64,000 nucleotides of DNA from Acidiparvus fluvialis. GTDB lineage: Bacteria > Acidobacteriota > Holophagae > Holophagales > Holophagaceae. The notes beneath the pieces are model-generated. The model was not told the origin of the DNA, ran no database searches, and was given only the letters and a program-made list of their open reading frames with translations. The translations under genes and the position numbers were made by a program. Positions within the stretch are counted from its first letter, which is position 1; every line of letters starts with the position of its first letter. The stretch spans positions 1 to 64,000 of the forward strand of contig JBFSVS010000002.1 of the NCBI GenBank assembly GCA_041263285.1. The letters are read 5' to 3'. Of this stretch, positions 25,477-34,299 are shown piece by piece.

Positions 25477-26721
25477 TCATGATTTGAATAAAGCATTCTC
25501 CCTACTCAACAGGCGACCCGATAGAGCCACAGTGAACCAACTCAATAAAAGGGTCATTAAAAGGGTAATGAGGTATTCCCATGCAACAAATTGACCAGTG
25601 AATAGTTTCCTTATCACCACAGTGATATTCATGAGGGGAACGAAGGGTAGGTAGGTCAGTTTTTCAATTCCAGGCGACAGTGAAAAAACTCCGATAGCTA
25701 AGACGATAAAAATACCAGGAACCATTGCAACATTTGCCTCTCTGACGCTTTTAGACTGTGCCCCAATGGTCAAGATGATGGCTGAGAACAAGAGCCCTAA
25801 GGGGATTAGTAACCCGAGGGTGAGTAAAATTGCTTGCGGTGTCAGGATTGATTGAAGGTCGATAGTAGGGGGGGTAGGTGAGCCCATGGAAATCGCCATT
25901 GCTTTAGTTTTTTCAACTCGATCATAAAGTGCAAGATTTCCTGCCGTAAATCCTCCTAGGCCAATGGCTATAAGGTTCATGGCGATCCCCAAAATAGAGA
26001 CACAAAAAATAGCCAACATCTTCCCCTGCATAATTTGGAGCCTTGACAGACGAGTAGTTAATAAAGAGAGAAGGGTACCGCGTTCCTTTTCACCCGCAGT
26101 GATATCCGCGCCAAATTGCATTGCCCCTGCATACATAGAAATCAATAGAAAATAAGGCAAAAAGAGTCCAATTAATTTCCCGATCTCTTCATTAGCCCCA
26201 GTTGTCTTAATGATGGAGATTCGGGTGGGTTCCAGAATATCGCTCGTCAGTCTTAATTCATTCAATCTTCCGACTACGATCATGGCGTCGTTATCTTTGA
26301 TGAATTTTTGTATTTTTAAAAAACCCTTTTCAGACATATCTCTTGATGGGTCATAGGTGATTTGAAGATCAATTGGTTTCTGAGAGGCAACATAATCTTT
26401 TGCGTCTTGAGGTACTTTGATGGATAAATGTATTTTTTCTTGACTTAAAGCTAATGGAATATTCTCGAGGGATTCAGTAAACTTCTCAAAACCGGAGCCT
26501 TCTCTAAAAAGGATTGAGGAGAGGATATTTCTTGGGTCGTCTATGGCGACTCGCGTGACTGAAGTGCTGAGTCTCCTTGAGTCATTGAGGCTCATTTTGG
26601 TCATGATGCCAAACAAGAGAGGATAAAGAATTAAGGGAAAGAACAAGGTTAAAAAAAGAGTACGTCGATCTTTGGTCCAGTAGAGCATCTCTTTTTTCAG
26701 TACTAACCAAGCACCCTTCAT
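25477..26721 (-). CDS. ABC-2 type permease, NatB-like
   Basis: The 414-residue membrane protein has one N-terminal transmembrane segment (about 25-45), a large extracytoplasmic domain (about 50-190) and five or so C-terminal segments. LISMYAGAMQFGADITAGEKERGTLLSLL contains the ABC-2 GEKERGT motif (given here in parts) seen in NatB and related Na+ or drug exporters. It overlaps the ATPase gene by 4 bp (ATGA), so the two subunits are coupled. The substrate is unknown. Confidence 0.85.
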   Translation of the reverse strand: MKGAWLVLKKEMLYWTKDRRTLFLTLFFPLILYPLLFGIMTKMSLNDSRRLSTSVTRVAIDDPRNILSSILFREGSGFEKFTESLENIPLALSQEKIHLSIKVPQDAKDYVASQKPIDLQITYDPSRDMSEKGFLKIQKFIKDNDAMIVVGRLNELRLTSDILEPTRISIIKTTGANEEIGKLIGLFLPYFLLISMYAGAMQFGADITAGEKERGTLLSLLTTRLSRLQIMQGKMLAIFCVSILGIAMNLIAIGLGGFTAGNLALYDRVEKTKAMAISMGSPTPPTIDLQSILTPQAILLTLGLLIPLGLLFSAIILTIGAQSKSVREANVAMVPGIFIVLAIGVFSLSPGIEKLTYLPFVPLMNITVVIRKLFTGQFVAWEYLITLLMTLLLSWFTVALSGRLLSRENALFKS

Positions 26722-27485
26722 TGCCCCCCCTTGGGTTCTTTAGAGTCTGCTAACGTAAAAAATACTTCATCGAGACTGTTAGAATTAAATCTTTCCATTA
26801 CCTGTTTAGGAGAGCCCTCGGTTTGGAGCTTGCCCTGATAGATAATTCCAACTTTTGAGCATATTTTTTCAACCATGGGAAGAATGTGAGTCGAAAGTAT
26901 AATGGTTTTTCCTTGAGTCTTTAAATTTATAAGGAGATCGAGCACAGTCTTAGCTGTTAGTACGTCAAGACCTGTAGTAGGCTCATCAAAAATGATTACC
27001 TGTGGATCGTGCAGAAGAGCACGCGCAATATTAAATTTCTGTCTTTGTCCGGAAGAAAAACCATCCATTTTGACATTGGCAAAATCTAATATTCCTAAGT
27101 TATCGAGCAGTTGTAGCCCACGCTTTTCTGCACTTTCAGGGTCCATGCCTTGGAATTCTCCAAAAATTTTAAGCTGCTCTCTTGGAGTGAAGCGTTCATA
27201 AACATCCATATCTGTCGCTAAAAATCCTAGTTTGGCCCTTACCTCATTGGGATGTTGCGTGGTGGACAGTCCGCTTACTTTTATAGAACCCTTTTCCGGA
27301 GACATTAAAGTTGCAATCATGCGAAGAGTCGTACTTTTACCTGCCCCATTAGGACCTAAAAGACCGTAAATTTCTCCAGGCAGAACACTAAATGATATGT
27401 CCTGAACAGCCGCAATCGTCTTTATCTTCAGGGTTCGCTTGTCCTTTAAGGTAAAAGACTTATAAATATTAGAAACTTCAATCAT
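26718..27485 (-). CDS. ABC transporter ATPase, NatA-like
   Basis: The 255-residue nucleotide-binding subunit has Walker A GPNGAGKST, signature FSSGQRQKFNIARAL (Ser-Ser-Gly-Gln in place of the common SGGQ), Walker B VIIFDEPTTGLDV and the switch His in STHILPM. TDMDVYERFTPREQLKIFGE fits the NatA/CcmA-like DRA family. It pairs with the overlapping permease downstream. A 175-bp gap separates it from uppP and should hold its promoter. Confidence 0.9.
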   Translation of the reverse strand: MIEVSNIYKSFTLKDKRTLKIKTIAAVQDISFSVLPGEIYGLLGPNGAGKSTTLRMIATLMSPEKGSIKVSGLSTTQHPNEVRAKLGFLATDMDVYERFTPREQLKIFGEFQGMDPESAEKRGLQLLDNLGILDFANVKMDGFSSGQRQKFNIARALLHDPQVIIFDEPTTGLDVLTAKTVLDLLINLKTQGKTIILSTHILPMVEKICSKVGIIYQGKLQTEGSPKQVMERFNSNSLDEVFFTLADSKEPKGGQ

Positions 27486-27612
27486 AAGAAAAAATCATTC
27501 GATGGGCCACCTTTTAAAAAATTTGGAGGATTAAGTACACTATACCAAAACATATCTTTAAACGAGACCCTTGGCGACCAGTTTATTTCTTATGCGTGAA
27601 TAGTGATTATGG

Positions 27613-27650
27613 AAAAAATAGTCCATTAAAATCATATCAGGACTACTATT
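27613..27650 (-). terminator. Possible weak intrinsic terminator after uppP
   Basis: On the minus strand AGTCC and GGACT form a short stem around a ~15-nt loop, with flanking AAT/ATT pairing and a run of six T residues directly after the stem. It sits 11 bp past the uppP stop and upstream of natA. The stem is short and bulged and the loop is long, so the call is tentative. Confidence 0.35.
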
Positions 27651-27660
27651 ATTTAAGCTT

Positions 27661-28542
27661 TTACCGATGCGGAATGCTTCCTAAATTTTGCAATCCATCA
27701 ATTCCAACAGTTCCCAAAATTAGAAGAAGTGTACCCATGCAGAGGCAATAAAAAGCGAACCCGTTCAGCTTTGGATTCTTGGTCAGACGATCAAGTAGGG
27801 AGATAGAAAAATAACCAAAAACAAATGCGGTAATGACACCCGTGAGGCAAGAGAGTAAGGGAAAATTTCCCCCTTCAAACCCGATTGTTTCAGGCAAAGG
27901 AGCATCGAACATCCACGCCTTGATAAAATATTTAAATTCGAATAGCGTAGCAGCGGCTATGGTAGGAATCCCTAAGAGAAAACTAAACCGCGTTGCAGCG
28001 TTTAAGCTAAGTCCTCGAAGGGCGCCCAGAGAAATGGTCGATCCTGATCTTGAAATCCCAAAACCTCCACCAATTCCCTGAATGGCCCCGATCGCCAATG
28101 CGTCACTCTTGTCTAAAGAAGAAAGGGGTTTACCTGCATTCAGAGCAGATTTGAGATTGGCTGTATAGAGCATCCAAGCTGTAATTAGTAAACCTAAGCC
28201 ATAAACCCATAAGTGATCTTTAGCCCACTCCTTAGAAGGTTTTGTCAATAGTCCGAATGCAATTGTCGGGACCATTGCAACAGCGATCATCCTCGCAAGA
28301 TTTGCCCCTTCTTGGCTTCTGCCATAGAGACCCCAGAAGATTGATTTAATCTCTTCACGAAAATAGATGAGGAGTGCCATCAGAGTTCCCAAATGAAGGA
28401 GGACATCAAACGCTAAAGGCATTCCTTTCCCGAGCAATAAATGCTCGGTAAGAGTCAGATGGGCTGTTGAGCTTACAGGTAAAAATTCTGTAATCCCTTG
28501 AACAGCACCTAAGATAATGGCATAGATGAATTCCATATTCAT
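27661..28542 (-). CDS. uppP: Undecaprenyl-diphosphatase UppP (BacA)
   Basis: UppP removes a phosphate from undecaprenyl diphosphate so the carrier lipid can be reused for peptidoglycan and glycan assembly. EFLPVSSTAHLTL at the N-terminus and ISRSGSTISLGALRGLS hold the conserved Glu/Ser/Arg catalytic residues. The 293-residue sequence is hydrophobic throughout with about eight membrane segments. The start ATG at 28542 gives MNMEFIYAIILGAVQGITEF, standard for the family. Confidence 0.95.
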   Translation of the reverse strand: MNMEFIYAIILGAVQGITEFLPVSSTAHLTLTEHLLLGKGMPLAFDVLLHLGTLMALLIYFREEIKSIFWGLYGRSQEGANLARMIAVAMVPTIAFGLLTKPSKEWAKDHLWVYGLGLLITAWMLYTANLKSALNAGKPLSSLDKSDALAIGAIQGIGGGFGISRSGSTISLGALRGLSLNAATRFSFLLGIPTIAAATLFEFKYFIKAWMFDAPLPETIGFEGGNFPLLSCLTGVITAFVFGYFSISLLDRLTKNPKLNGFAFYCLCMGTLLLILGTVGIDGLQNLGSIPHR

Positions 28543-28607
28543 AACTATGTCACGACAGGTATCTAAGGGTCTATGAATTTAGTGATCTTCGAATTAGTAC
28601 CCGTTCC

Positions 28608-29318
28608 TTACTCAGATCGGTTGAAGGGATCAAAAAGTTCATCAGAAGGGAACGCCGATTGAAACCATTGTTCTAACTCAGCGACTGATTGAACAATTAA
28701 ATTTGGCTGACTTTCTATGATTTCACTAGGGGATCCATAGCCATAAGCCACGGCAATCGTGAATAAGCCATGAATCTTTCCGGCGACAATGTCATCGGCT
28801 CTATCACCAACCATAATGCCTCGGCCCTTGATGGCTCCAGAGGCCATCAGCGTATCTACAACCTCTCTCTTGGATTGCCATTCTTCTGAAAGAGAAGATC
28901 CCAAGATGGCATCGAAAATTAGATTAAGGTCAAACTGGTATGCAATTCTCCGGGCAAAAATTCCCGGTTTCGAACTTACGATATAAATGTGGTGTCCTTG
29001 GCGTTTAAGCCGATGTAATAAACTGTAGATACCAGGGTAAAGCTCATGCTCAAATAAACCCTCTTCACGGTAAGCGTCCCAAAAAGATAAAAGCGCGTTG
29101 TCAAGATCTTTTATGTTAGGAAATAAACCCAGTCGGCGAAGAGTTTCTTTCATGCCCAAGCCAATGGAGTCCTTGATTTGTTGGTCCTCGGGCATTGGGA
29201 AATTGTAAGATTTAGAAATTTTTTGAAGACAATGTTTGATCCCCAAAAAAGGATCTACCAAAGTTCCATCAAGATCAAAAAGAATAGTCGCGGGTTGGGA
29301 TCGATCGAAAAGTTCCAT
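28608..29318 (-). CDS. HAD-superfamily hydrolase, phosphoglycolate phosphatase-like
   Basis: The 236-residue protein has HAD motif I ILFDLDGTLVDPF (nucleophile and acid Asp), motif II IVSSKPG, and motif III/IV GVGRADDIVAG-type MVGDRADDIVAGK. The helical cap after motif I and its length fit Gph-type phosphatases. The substrate is not certain. The ATG at 29318 follows AAGGA by 9 nt; a longer start would overlap the MFS gene. It is the last gene of a probable map-ispE-MFS-HAD run. Confidence 0.85.
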   Translation of the reverse strand: MELFDRSQPATILFDLDGTLVDPFLGIKHCLQKISKSYNFPMPEDQQIKDSIGLGMKETLRRLGLFPNIKDLDNALLSFWDAYREEGLFEHELYPGIYSLLHRLKRQGHHIYIVSSKPGIFARRIAYQFDLNLIFDAILGSSLSEEWQSKREVVDTLMASGAIKGRGIMVGDRADDIVAGKIHGLFTIAVAYGYGSPSEIIESQPNLIVQSVAELEQWFQSAFPSDELFDPFNRSE

Positions 29319-29331
29319 ATGCCGCGTTCCT

Positions 29332-30603
29332 TCATTGATGCTGAGACTTGTTCGAATCATTAAGGGAATCTGATAGTAGAAATAAGGCTGCAGCTAAAGC
29401 TAATACAATAAATCCAACCGCAATATGGAAGGGCATACGATAACCGTATTGTGCAAAGGCGAGGGTTCCAATTGCAGGACCTAAAATTCTACCGAGGCTT
29501 TGGACAGCTCCTAGGGCACCAAAAAGACTTCCTTGATCCTCCGGGGGAGTAAGTTTGGAGGCTAAAGCGAAGGTGGAAGTATTGTTCATCCCCGAACCCC
29601 ACGCTGCAGGAATGATGCAAAGATAAAAAGGCCAATAAAGCGGTGCAACTGGTAAGCAGATAAAGGCAATAATTAAAAAGGTTAAGCCAAGAACTAATAA
29701 TTTCTGCTCGGAAATTAATGCACTGACAATCCTCACCATGGCGCCTTGATAAATAGCAATCAGAAGGCCCACGACACCAAAAAGATATCCGACCTCTCTT
29801 TGTCCAAATCCAAAACGCTCATTAGCCATAAGAGAAAAGGAGCCTTCAAACATACCAAAGCCCGTGACAGTCAGGAGAGAGATTGCTATAAGCGTTGGCA
29901 TTTGAGGCCGTTTTAATACTTGCAAAAGTGCATGCCCTCTTTTTGTACTATTAGTTTTTTTTCTATTTTCTTCAGAAAGCGTTTCCGGTAAGAAAAAAAG
30001 GACAGATACCGATGCAGTTAAGCTCATTACCGAAGCGACTATGAAGGGTAGATGTATGCCGTGCATGCCCAGAAGCCAATTACCCCAGGAGGAACCGCTT
30101 AAGATTCCCGCTAGCGCAGGCCCCAAAACGAAGCCCATACCAAAGGCGGCACCCATCATTCCTAATGATTTACTCCTATCTTCAGGGGTAGAAATATCTG
30201 CCATAGCGGCTTGAGCGACGGCAATATTGCCACCGGTCAAGCCATCCAAAATACGTGCTGCGATGACCCACTCATATCTCATAGTCAAACCCAAAACAAG
30301 ATAGCCAAGAGCTGATCCCATGAGAGAAATATATAGCAAGGGGCGTCTGCCAATTTTATCTGACCATCGACCCAGGATGGGGGTTGCTATAAATTGCATT
30401 AATGTATAACTCACCATAGCTAATCCTGCCCAAAAGGCGCCGGGGTTACTGAAACTAAACCATTCATTAATACCAACCATCCACGGGCTAGGGTTATCCG
30501 AAATGTTTTTAGCGTAAAGAGGAAGAATAGGTATGACAATCCCGAATCCAAGAAGATCGATAAAGACCGTAAATAAGAGTGTAAATTTCGCTCTATATTT
30601 CAT
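29332..30603 (-). CDS. Major facilitator transporter, TetA-like
   Basis: The 423-residue protein shows about twelve transmembrane helices and opens with LFTVFIDLLGFGIVIPILPL, the start seen in TetA/drug:H+ antiporter relatives. The conserved loop 2-3 motif appears as LGRWSDKIGRRPLL and motif C-like GFVLGPALAG follows. Closest class is DHA1 drug efflux, but this does not establish drug resistance. It overlaps ispE by 4 bp (ATGA). Confidence 0.87.
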   Translation of the reverse strand: MKYRAKFTLLFTVFIDLLGFGIVIPILPLYAKNISDNPSPWMVGINEWFSFSNPGAFWAGLAMVSYTLMQFIATPILGRWSDKIGRRPLLYISLMGSALGYLVLGLTMRYEWVIAARILDGLTGGNIAVAQAAMADISTPEDRSKSLGMMGAAFGMGFVLGPALAGILSGSSWGNWLLGMHGIHLPFIVASVMSLTASVSVLFFLPETLSEENRKKTNSTKRGHALLQVLKRPQMPTLIAISLLTVTGFGMFEGSFSLMANERFGFGQREVGYLFGVVGLLIAIYQGAMVRIVSALISEQKLLVLGLTFLIIAFICLPVAPLYWPFYLCIIPAAWGSGMNNTSTFALASKLTPPEDQGSLFGALGAVQSLGRILGPAIGTLAFAQYGYRMPFHIAVGFIVLALAAALFLLSDSLNDSNKSQHQ

Positions 30604-31442
30604 CGAGGAAGTCCAATGTCATAAATTTTCCAATCAGGCTTTTGCTTGTGAAGCCAACCAATAGCTGTCTTACAGGTATCTTCGCTCGCATAAAGAACAC
30701 TAAAGCATCCTCCTGAGCCACTCAAAAGTACATCACCACCCGTATCGGAGAGAATACGAGCAACCTCCTGAAGATCGGGGCTTATCTTGTATGCAAAGGG
30801 TGCTAAATCATTACGCCGAGGTATAGTTTCTGCGCTTTTTATTACATCTTTAATTGAAGAAGGATCAAAGAGTTCATGACCGATGGAGTTGTAAACATCT
30901 TCAGTACGTACTGAAATTCCTGCATTGACAATAATCTGGTGACCAGGATCAATAGAAACTATTTTTTCTACTTTCTCACCCTTGTTCAATCCCAAGATTG
31001 TTCCACCCAAGATAAAAAGGGGAACATCACTACCAATTTTTGAAGCCATCTCGAGAAGTTCAAATTGTGATATGCCGCGATCAAATAGGATCGGAATTGC
31101 CTTTAAGACAGCCGCCGCATTACTGCTTCCTCCGCCAAGCCCCGCCCCATGAGGGATGCGCTTATAGATCCTCAAACTAACATGAAGTTGGGTACTCCAC
31201 TTTTCCTCAAAAAGCCTCAGTGCCTTAACCGCTAAATTATTCTCATTATTAGGAATTCCCCCAGCCTCAGGTCCTTCGCAAATGAATTCAAAAGCTTGAC
31301 TTTTTATTAATTCAATATCGTCACTCAGTTCGCCCACATGGTCGAGTGTAGTGGATATCAGTTCTACCGAATGGTAGCCGTCAGGCCTCTTGCCTTTAAT
31401 TGCTAGGTACCTAGTTAATTTAGCTGGGGATGATACAAGCAT
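30600..31442 (-). CDS. ispE: 4-diphosphocytidyl-2-C-methyl-D-erythritol kinase IspE
   Basis: IspE is a GHMP kinase of the MEP isoprenoid pathway. The N-terminal SPAKLTRYLAIKGKRPDGYH fits the family, although the usual Asn-Leu after the lysine is Thr-Arg. The ATP loop is IPHGAGLGGGSSNAAAVL, and LLSGSGGCFSVLY is the C-terminal glycine motif. The ATG at 31442 was chosen because it begins the conserved region 7 bp after the map stop; a GTG at 31460 overlapping map is possible. 280 residues. Confidence 0.92.
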   Translation of the reverse strand: MLVSSPAKLTRYLAIKGKRPDGYHSVELISTTLDHVGELSDDIELIKSQAFEFICEGPEAGGIPNNENNLAVKALRLFEEKWSTQLHVSLRIYKRIPHGAGLGGGSSNAAAVLKAIPILFDRGISQFELLEMASKIGSDVPLFILGGTILGLNKGEKVEKIVSIDPGHQIIVNAGISVRTEDVYNSIGHELFDPSSIKDVIKSAETIPRRNDLAPFAYKISPDLQEVARILSDTGGDVLLSGSGGCFSVLYASEDTCKTAIGWLHKQKPDWKIYDIGLPR

Positions 31443-31449
31443 GCAAGTC

Positions 31450-32247
31450 TTACAAGCCACTTGCTAGTTCGAAATCTGGATCGGGAAGACTAAGAATCCT
31501 AGGACCCTCGTTTGTGATAGCAATCATATGTTCAAATTGAGCACTCCAACTTCCATCTTTAGTTCGCACAGTCCAACCGTCAGATTCTACCTGGCAAGCA
31601 TGATTACCATCAACGAGTATGGGCTCAATCGTAATTGTCATCCCTGGTTCGAAACGAAATCCGGTTCCTGAAGGCTGATCAGCATAAACAACCTGTGGAT
31701 CCTCATGAAGATCTCGACCAATACCATGACCAATGTATTCCCTCACGATAGAGTAGCCAGCCCCTTCGGCAAATGATTGAACTGCTGTAGACATATCGCC
31801 TAGTCGGTTTCCTACTTTAGAAAATTCAATTCCCCGAAACATGGCTAACTGGGCAGTACGAATAAGATTTTCTGATTTTTCAGAAATATGACCCACGCCA
31901 ACTGTCAAACATGTATCTCCATTGAAACCATCCAATTTTGCCCCACAATCAATGGATAGAACATCGCCGTCTCGAAGCGCATAGTCAGAGGGGATGCCGT
32001 GAACCACCTTGTCATTAACGGACGTGCAGAGAGTTCCCGGGAAGCCATGGTAACCCTTGAACCCTGGCACAGCCCCCTGTTTACGAATGTAATTTTCAGC
32101 TAATCTATCAAGTTCCAATAGCGTTACACCTGGCTTAGCCGCCTTGGCTGCAAGGCGCAGAGCATTTGCTGCAAGACGCCCTGCTTCCCTTAGTTTGTCA
32201 ACTTCCTTACGGGATTTGTAACGAATTTGTTCTCGGAATAACACCAC
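31450..32247 (-). CDS. map: Methionine aminopeptidase, type I
   Basis: The 265-residue M24 metalloprotease removes initiator methionine. Five metal ligands are visible: Asp in SIDCGAKLDGF, Asp in NGDTCLTVGVG, His in GHGIGRDLHEDP, Glu in TITIEPILV and Glu in SAQFEHMIAI. The start is GTG at 32247 with GAGG five bases upstream. It heads the same-strand run map, ispE, MFS, HAD. Confidence 0.95.
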   Translation of the reverse strand: MVLFREQIRYKSRKEVDKLREAGRLAANALRLAAKAAKPGVTLLELDRLAENYIRKQGAVPGFKGYHGFPGTLCTSVNDKVVHGIPSDYALRDGDVLSIDCGAKLDGFNGDTCLTVGVGHISEKSENLIRTAQLAMFRGIEFSKVGNRLGDMSTAVQSFAEGAGYSIVREYIGHGIGRDLHEDPQVVYADQPSGTGFRFEPGMTITIEPILVDGNHACQVESDGWTVRTKDGSWSAQFEHMIAITNEGPRILSLPDPDFELASGL

Positions 32248-32353
32248 GTAAACCTCTTATTAAGTTTATCCTTTGTCTGTCTTCCATCGATAAAATCAAT
32301 TGAAGGGTCAGGGTATATCAGGCTGCCTTGGACCTTATATAGGATGATTACTC

Positions 32354-32369
32354 TAGGGTCCAAACCCTA
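32354..32369 (+). promoter_or_regulatory. Small perfect hairpin before an unknown gene
   Basis: TAGGGT at 32354-32359, a CCAA loop and ACCCTA at 32364-32369 form a perfect 6-bp stem that ends 4 bases before the ATG at 32374. It occupies the place where a ribosome site would be, and no purine-rich site is seen there. It may modulate translation or be an operator half-pair. Confidence 0.3.
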
Positions 32370-32373
32370 ACTT

Positions 32374-33009
32374 ATGAAAGCGGATGATTTAATGACCTAC
32401 TCTCGAGAAGAATATGATTGGATTGAAGCGGAGTGGGCCTTTCATCTGCATGGTCGCAGTGCATTTTTAAGCGCCGATGACTTTCAAAAGATCAAGGAAT
32501 GGGAAGGCCAATTGGTTCCTGCTGACCTCATTGTCTCTGCGATAAAAAGATATTTCGAACGAAGGTCCAAAAAAGAGAGACCCAAGTCATTTATAGCCCT
32601 TAGCCATATTCAACCCGACATAGATAAAATTCTTAAACTAAGGACCGCATTAGATCGTCACGAAAGTTCAGATCAGATTAAAGAGTGGAATCTTGTGAAG
32701 TCTCCTCTTCGAGAAGATCCCAAAGCTCAAAGCTTATTCAAAGTTTGGCAAGCCAAGCTTTACGCGATGCCCTCAGCCGAGTCCCCGGTATATCTAGAGG
32801 CTTTCAAGGAAGAACGTCAGAGCTACAAAGATCTTATTGGATACGCACAATTAAATCTTGGAGATAGCATGGAATCTCTGAGAGTGGAGCTTATTGAAAA
32901 ATTAAAAAAAGCAGATCTTATTCAAGGATCGCCGGTCTGGGATCGTTCTTTTGATTTTCATTGGTCAAATCTTGTTGCAGAGTTTTGGAAGCTCCCCTCG
33001 AGGCCCTAA
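32374..33009 (+). CDS. Hypothetical protein (first of an unknown gene pair)
   Basis: The 211-residue protein is mostly helical, charged, and has no signal peptide or membrane segment. The early segment, roughly LSADDFQKIKEWEGQLVPAD, followed by an Arg/Lys-rich helix, looks like a small helical domain, but I do not assign a family. The stop TAA is followed directly by the ATG of the next gene, so the two are almost surely co-expressed. It is divergent from map across 126 bp. Confidence 0.75.
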   Translation: MKADDLMTYSREEYDWIEAEWAFHLHGRSAFLSADDFQKIKEWEGQLVPADLIVSAIKRYFERRSKKERPKSFIALSHIQPDIDKILKLRTALDRHESSDQIKEWNLVKSPLREDPKAQSLFKVWQAKLYAMPSAESPVYLEAFKEERQSYKDLIGYAQLNLGDSMESLRVELIEKLKKADLIQGSPVWDRSFDFHWSNLVAEFWKLPSRP

Positions 33010-34299
33010 ATGGTTGATATGCAGAGATGGGAACAAGAATTATCCCGCCCTACCGAGGACTTTTTTTTGGCCTATGTAGACGCTACTCGAACCGATCAGG
33101 ATCTTATTTTGGCAGTTCGATCAGCTATTAAAATACTTGTTCCGCTAATTGATTGGCAGGGTTTTCTTCCCCACATGCCCCACGGTCTTTTGGGGATCTC
33201 TTCTGTCTTCCGACTTAAGGAGTGGTTAGATCCTAAAAGCTTCAGGAGAGCCTTGGGAACCCAACTTCATTATTTTGCTCATGAGGGAAGAGCGGTCTCG
33301 GCCAAAAAACCCATTATGGGATCAGGATCTTTTGAGAATATAAAATTGGGTATTCAAAAACAACTCCCAGAAATTGCTTTTGGCGAAGTGATGGGAATAA
33401 ATATTCCCACAGATGATGACTTTAATTCTTTGGCCAGTCTAGTAAAAAAAGATATGTCAAACATGGGGCATAAACTAGTTTTTGTCCATCATATGAAATA
33501 TCTATATATTCAATTGGGTAGACCTAAGGCGACAGGGCGATGGCTTTTAGCTATTTGTGCTTGGATCGCAGCCTCTGCACCCGATACCTTCTGGAATGAT
33601 CGGGCTCAAAAGCGACTCGATCAATTTTTACCCCTTTCGGTAGGCGATTCATCCCTGTCTTCAATTGAAGATATCCCTCGTCTTAGAAAGGCAGTAAATG
33701 AATTTGGGCTAGTTCAGATGCTTAATGAGTGGACTTTAGCCGCTGCAAAAGGACTACCTTCTGATGAAATGGCCAAGGTCCTCCTCCTATCGAGTAGCGA
33801 TAAATTACTCGACGCGCGCCGGGATCTGGAAGGTAAAACCTCATGGCTCTTTACCTATCTTGAGTCTCTCTGGTTTAGTGACGATGCAAAGTTGGATTTA
33901 GCAGTATGGTCACAGGCCGCCGCTTTGGTGAATCTTTTTCCAAGTGAGGAAGATTCTTTGCGAATGACTCCAGAAATTCCCTGTGATGGGCCCAAACTCA
34001 AACTATCAGATGCTATTTTGGATGTAGAGCCTCAGAAAGCATTTTCTATTGCCCATTCTTTATTGGATACCGCTAACTTATCTGATGGAGTTGTAAGGGA
34101 GGTAGCCCTTGCTGTTTCTTGGGGAGATCCTATCTATAACTACAGCCACCACAGTCTGGCTTTAGCTTCCTTACTTCATTTACGCCCATATATTGATCCT
34201 CAGGCATGGAACTACGCCATGTGCTCACTTTGCAAGTCACTCGCCAATAGCCAAGGAAGCTCAGACCTGAGTCGACAACTCGACCGACTCCTGGTTTAG
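33010..34299 (+). CDS. Hypothetical protein (second of an unknown gene pair)
   Basis: The 429-residue product begins immediately after the stop of its upstream partner. It is rich in aromatic residues and His, with clusters such as FLPHMPHGLLGI, LHYFAHEGRAV, FVHHMKYLYI and YNYSHHSLALASL, which could bind metal or cofactor. There is no signal peptide and no clear transmembrane helix. I do not recognise the family. Its TAG overlaps the convergent hbd gene by 4 bp. Confidence 0.78.
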   Translation: MVDMQRWEQELSRPTEDFFLAYVDATRTDQDLILAVRSAIKILVPLIDWQGFLPHMPHGLLGISSVFRLKEWLDPKSFRRALGTQLHYFAHEGRAVSAKKPIMGSGSFENIKLGIQKQLPEIAFGEVMGINIPTDDDFNSLASLVKKDMSNMGHKLVFVHHMKYLYIQLGRPKATGRWLLAICAWIAASAPDTFWNDRAQKRLDQFLPLSVGDSSLSSIEDIPRLRKAVNEFGLVQMLNEWTLAAAKGLPSDEMAKVLLLSSSDKLLDARRDLEGKTSWLFTYLESLWFSDDAKLDLAVWSQAAALVNLFPSEEDSLRMTPEIPCDGPKLKLSDAILDVEPQKAFSIAHSLLDTANLSDGVVREVALAVSWGDPIYNYSHHSLALASLLHLRPYIDPQAWNYAMCSLCKSLANSQGSSDLSRQLDRLLV

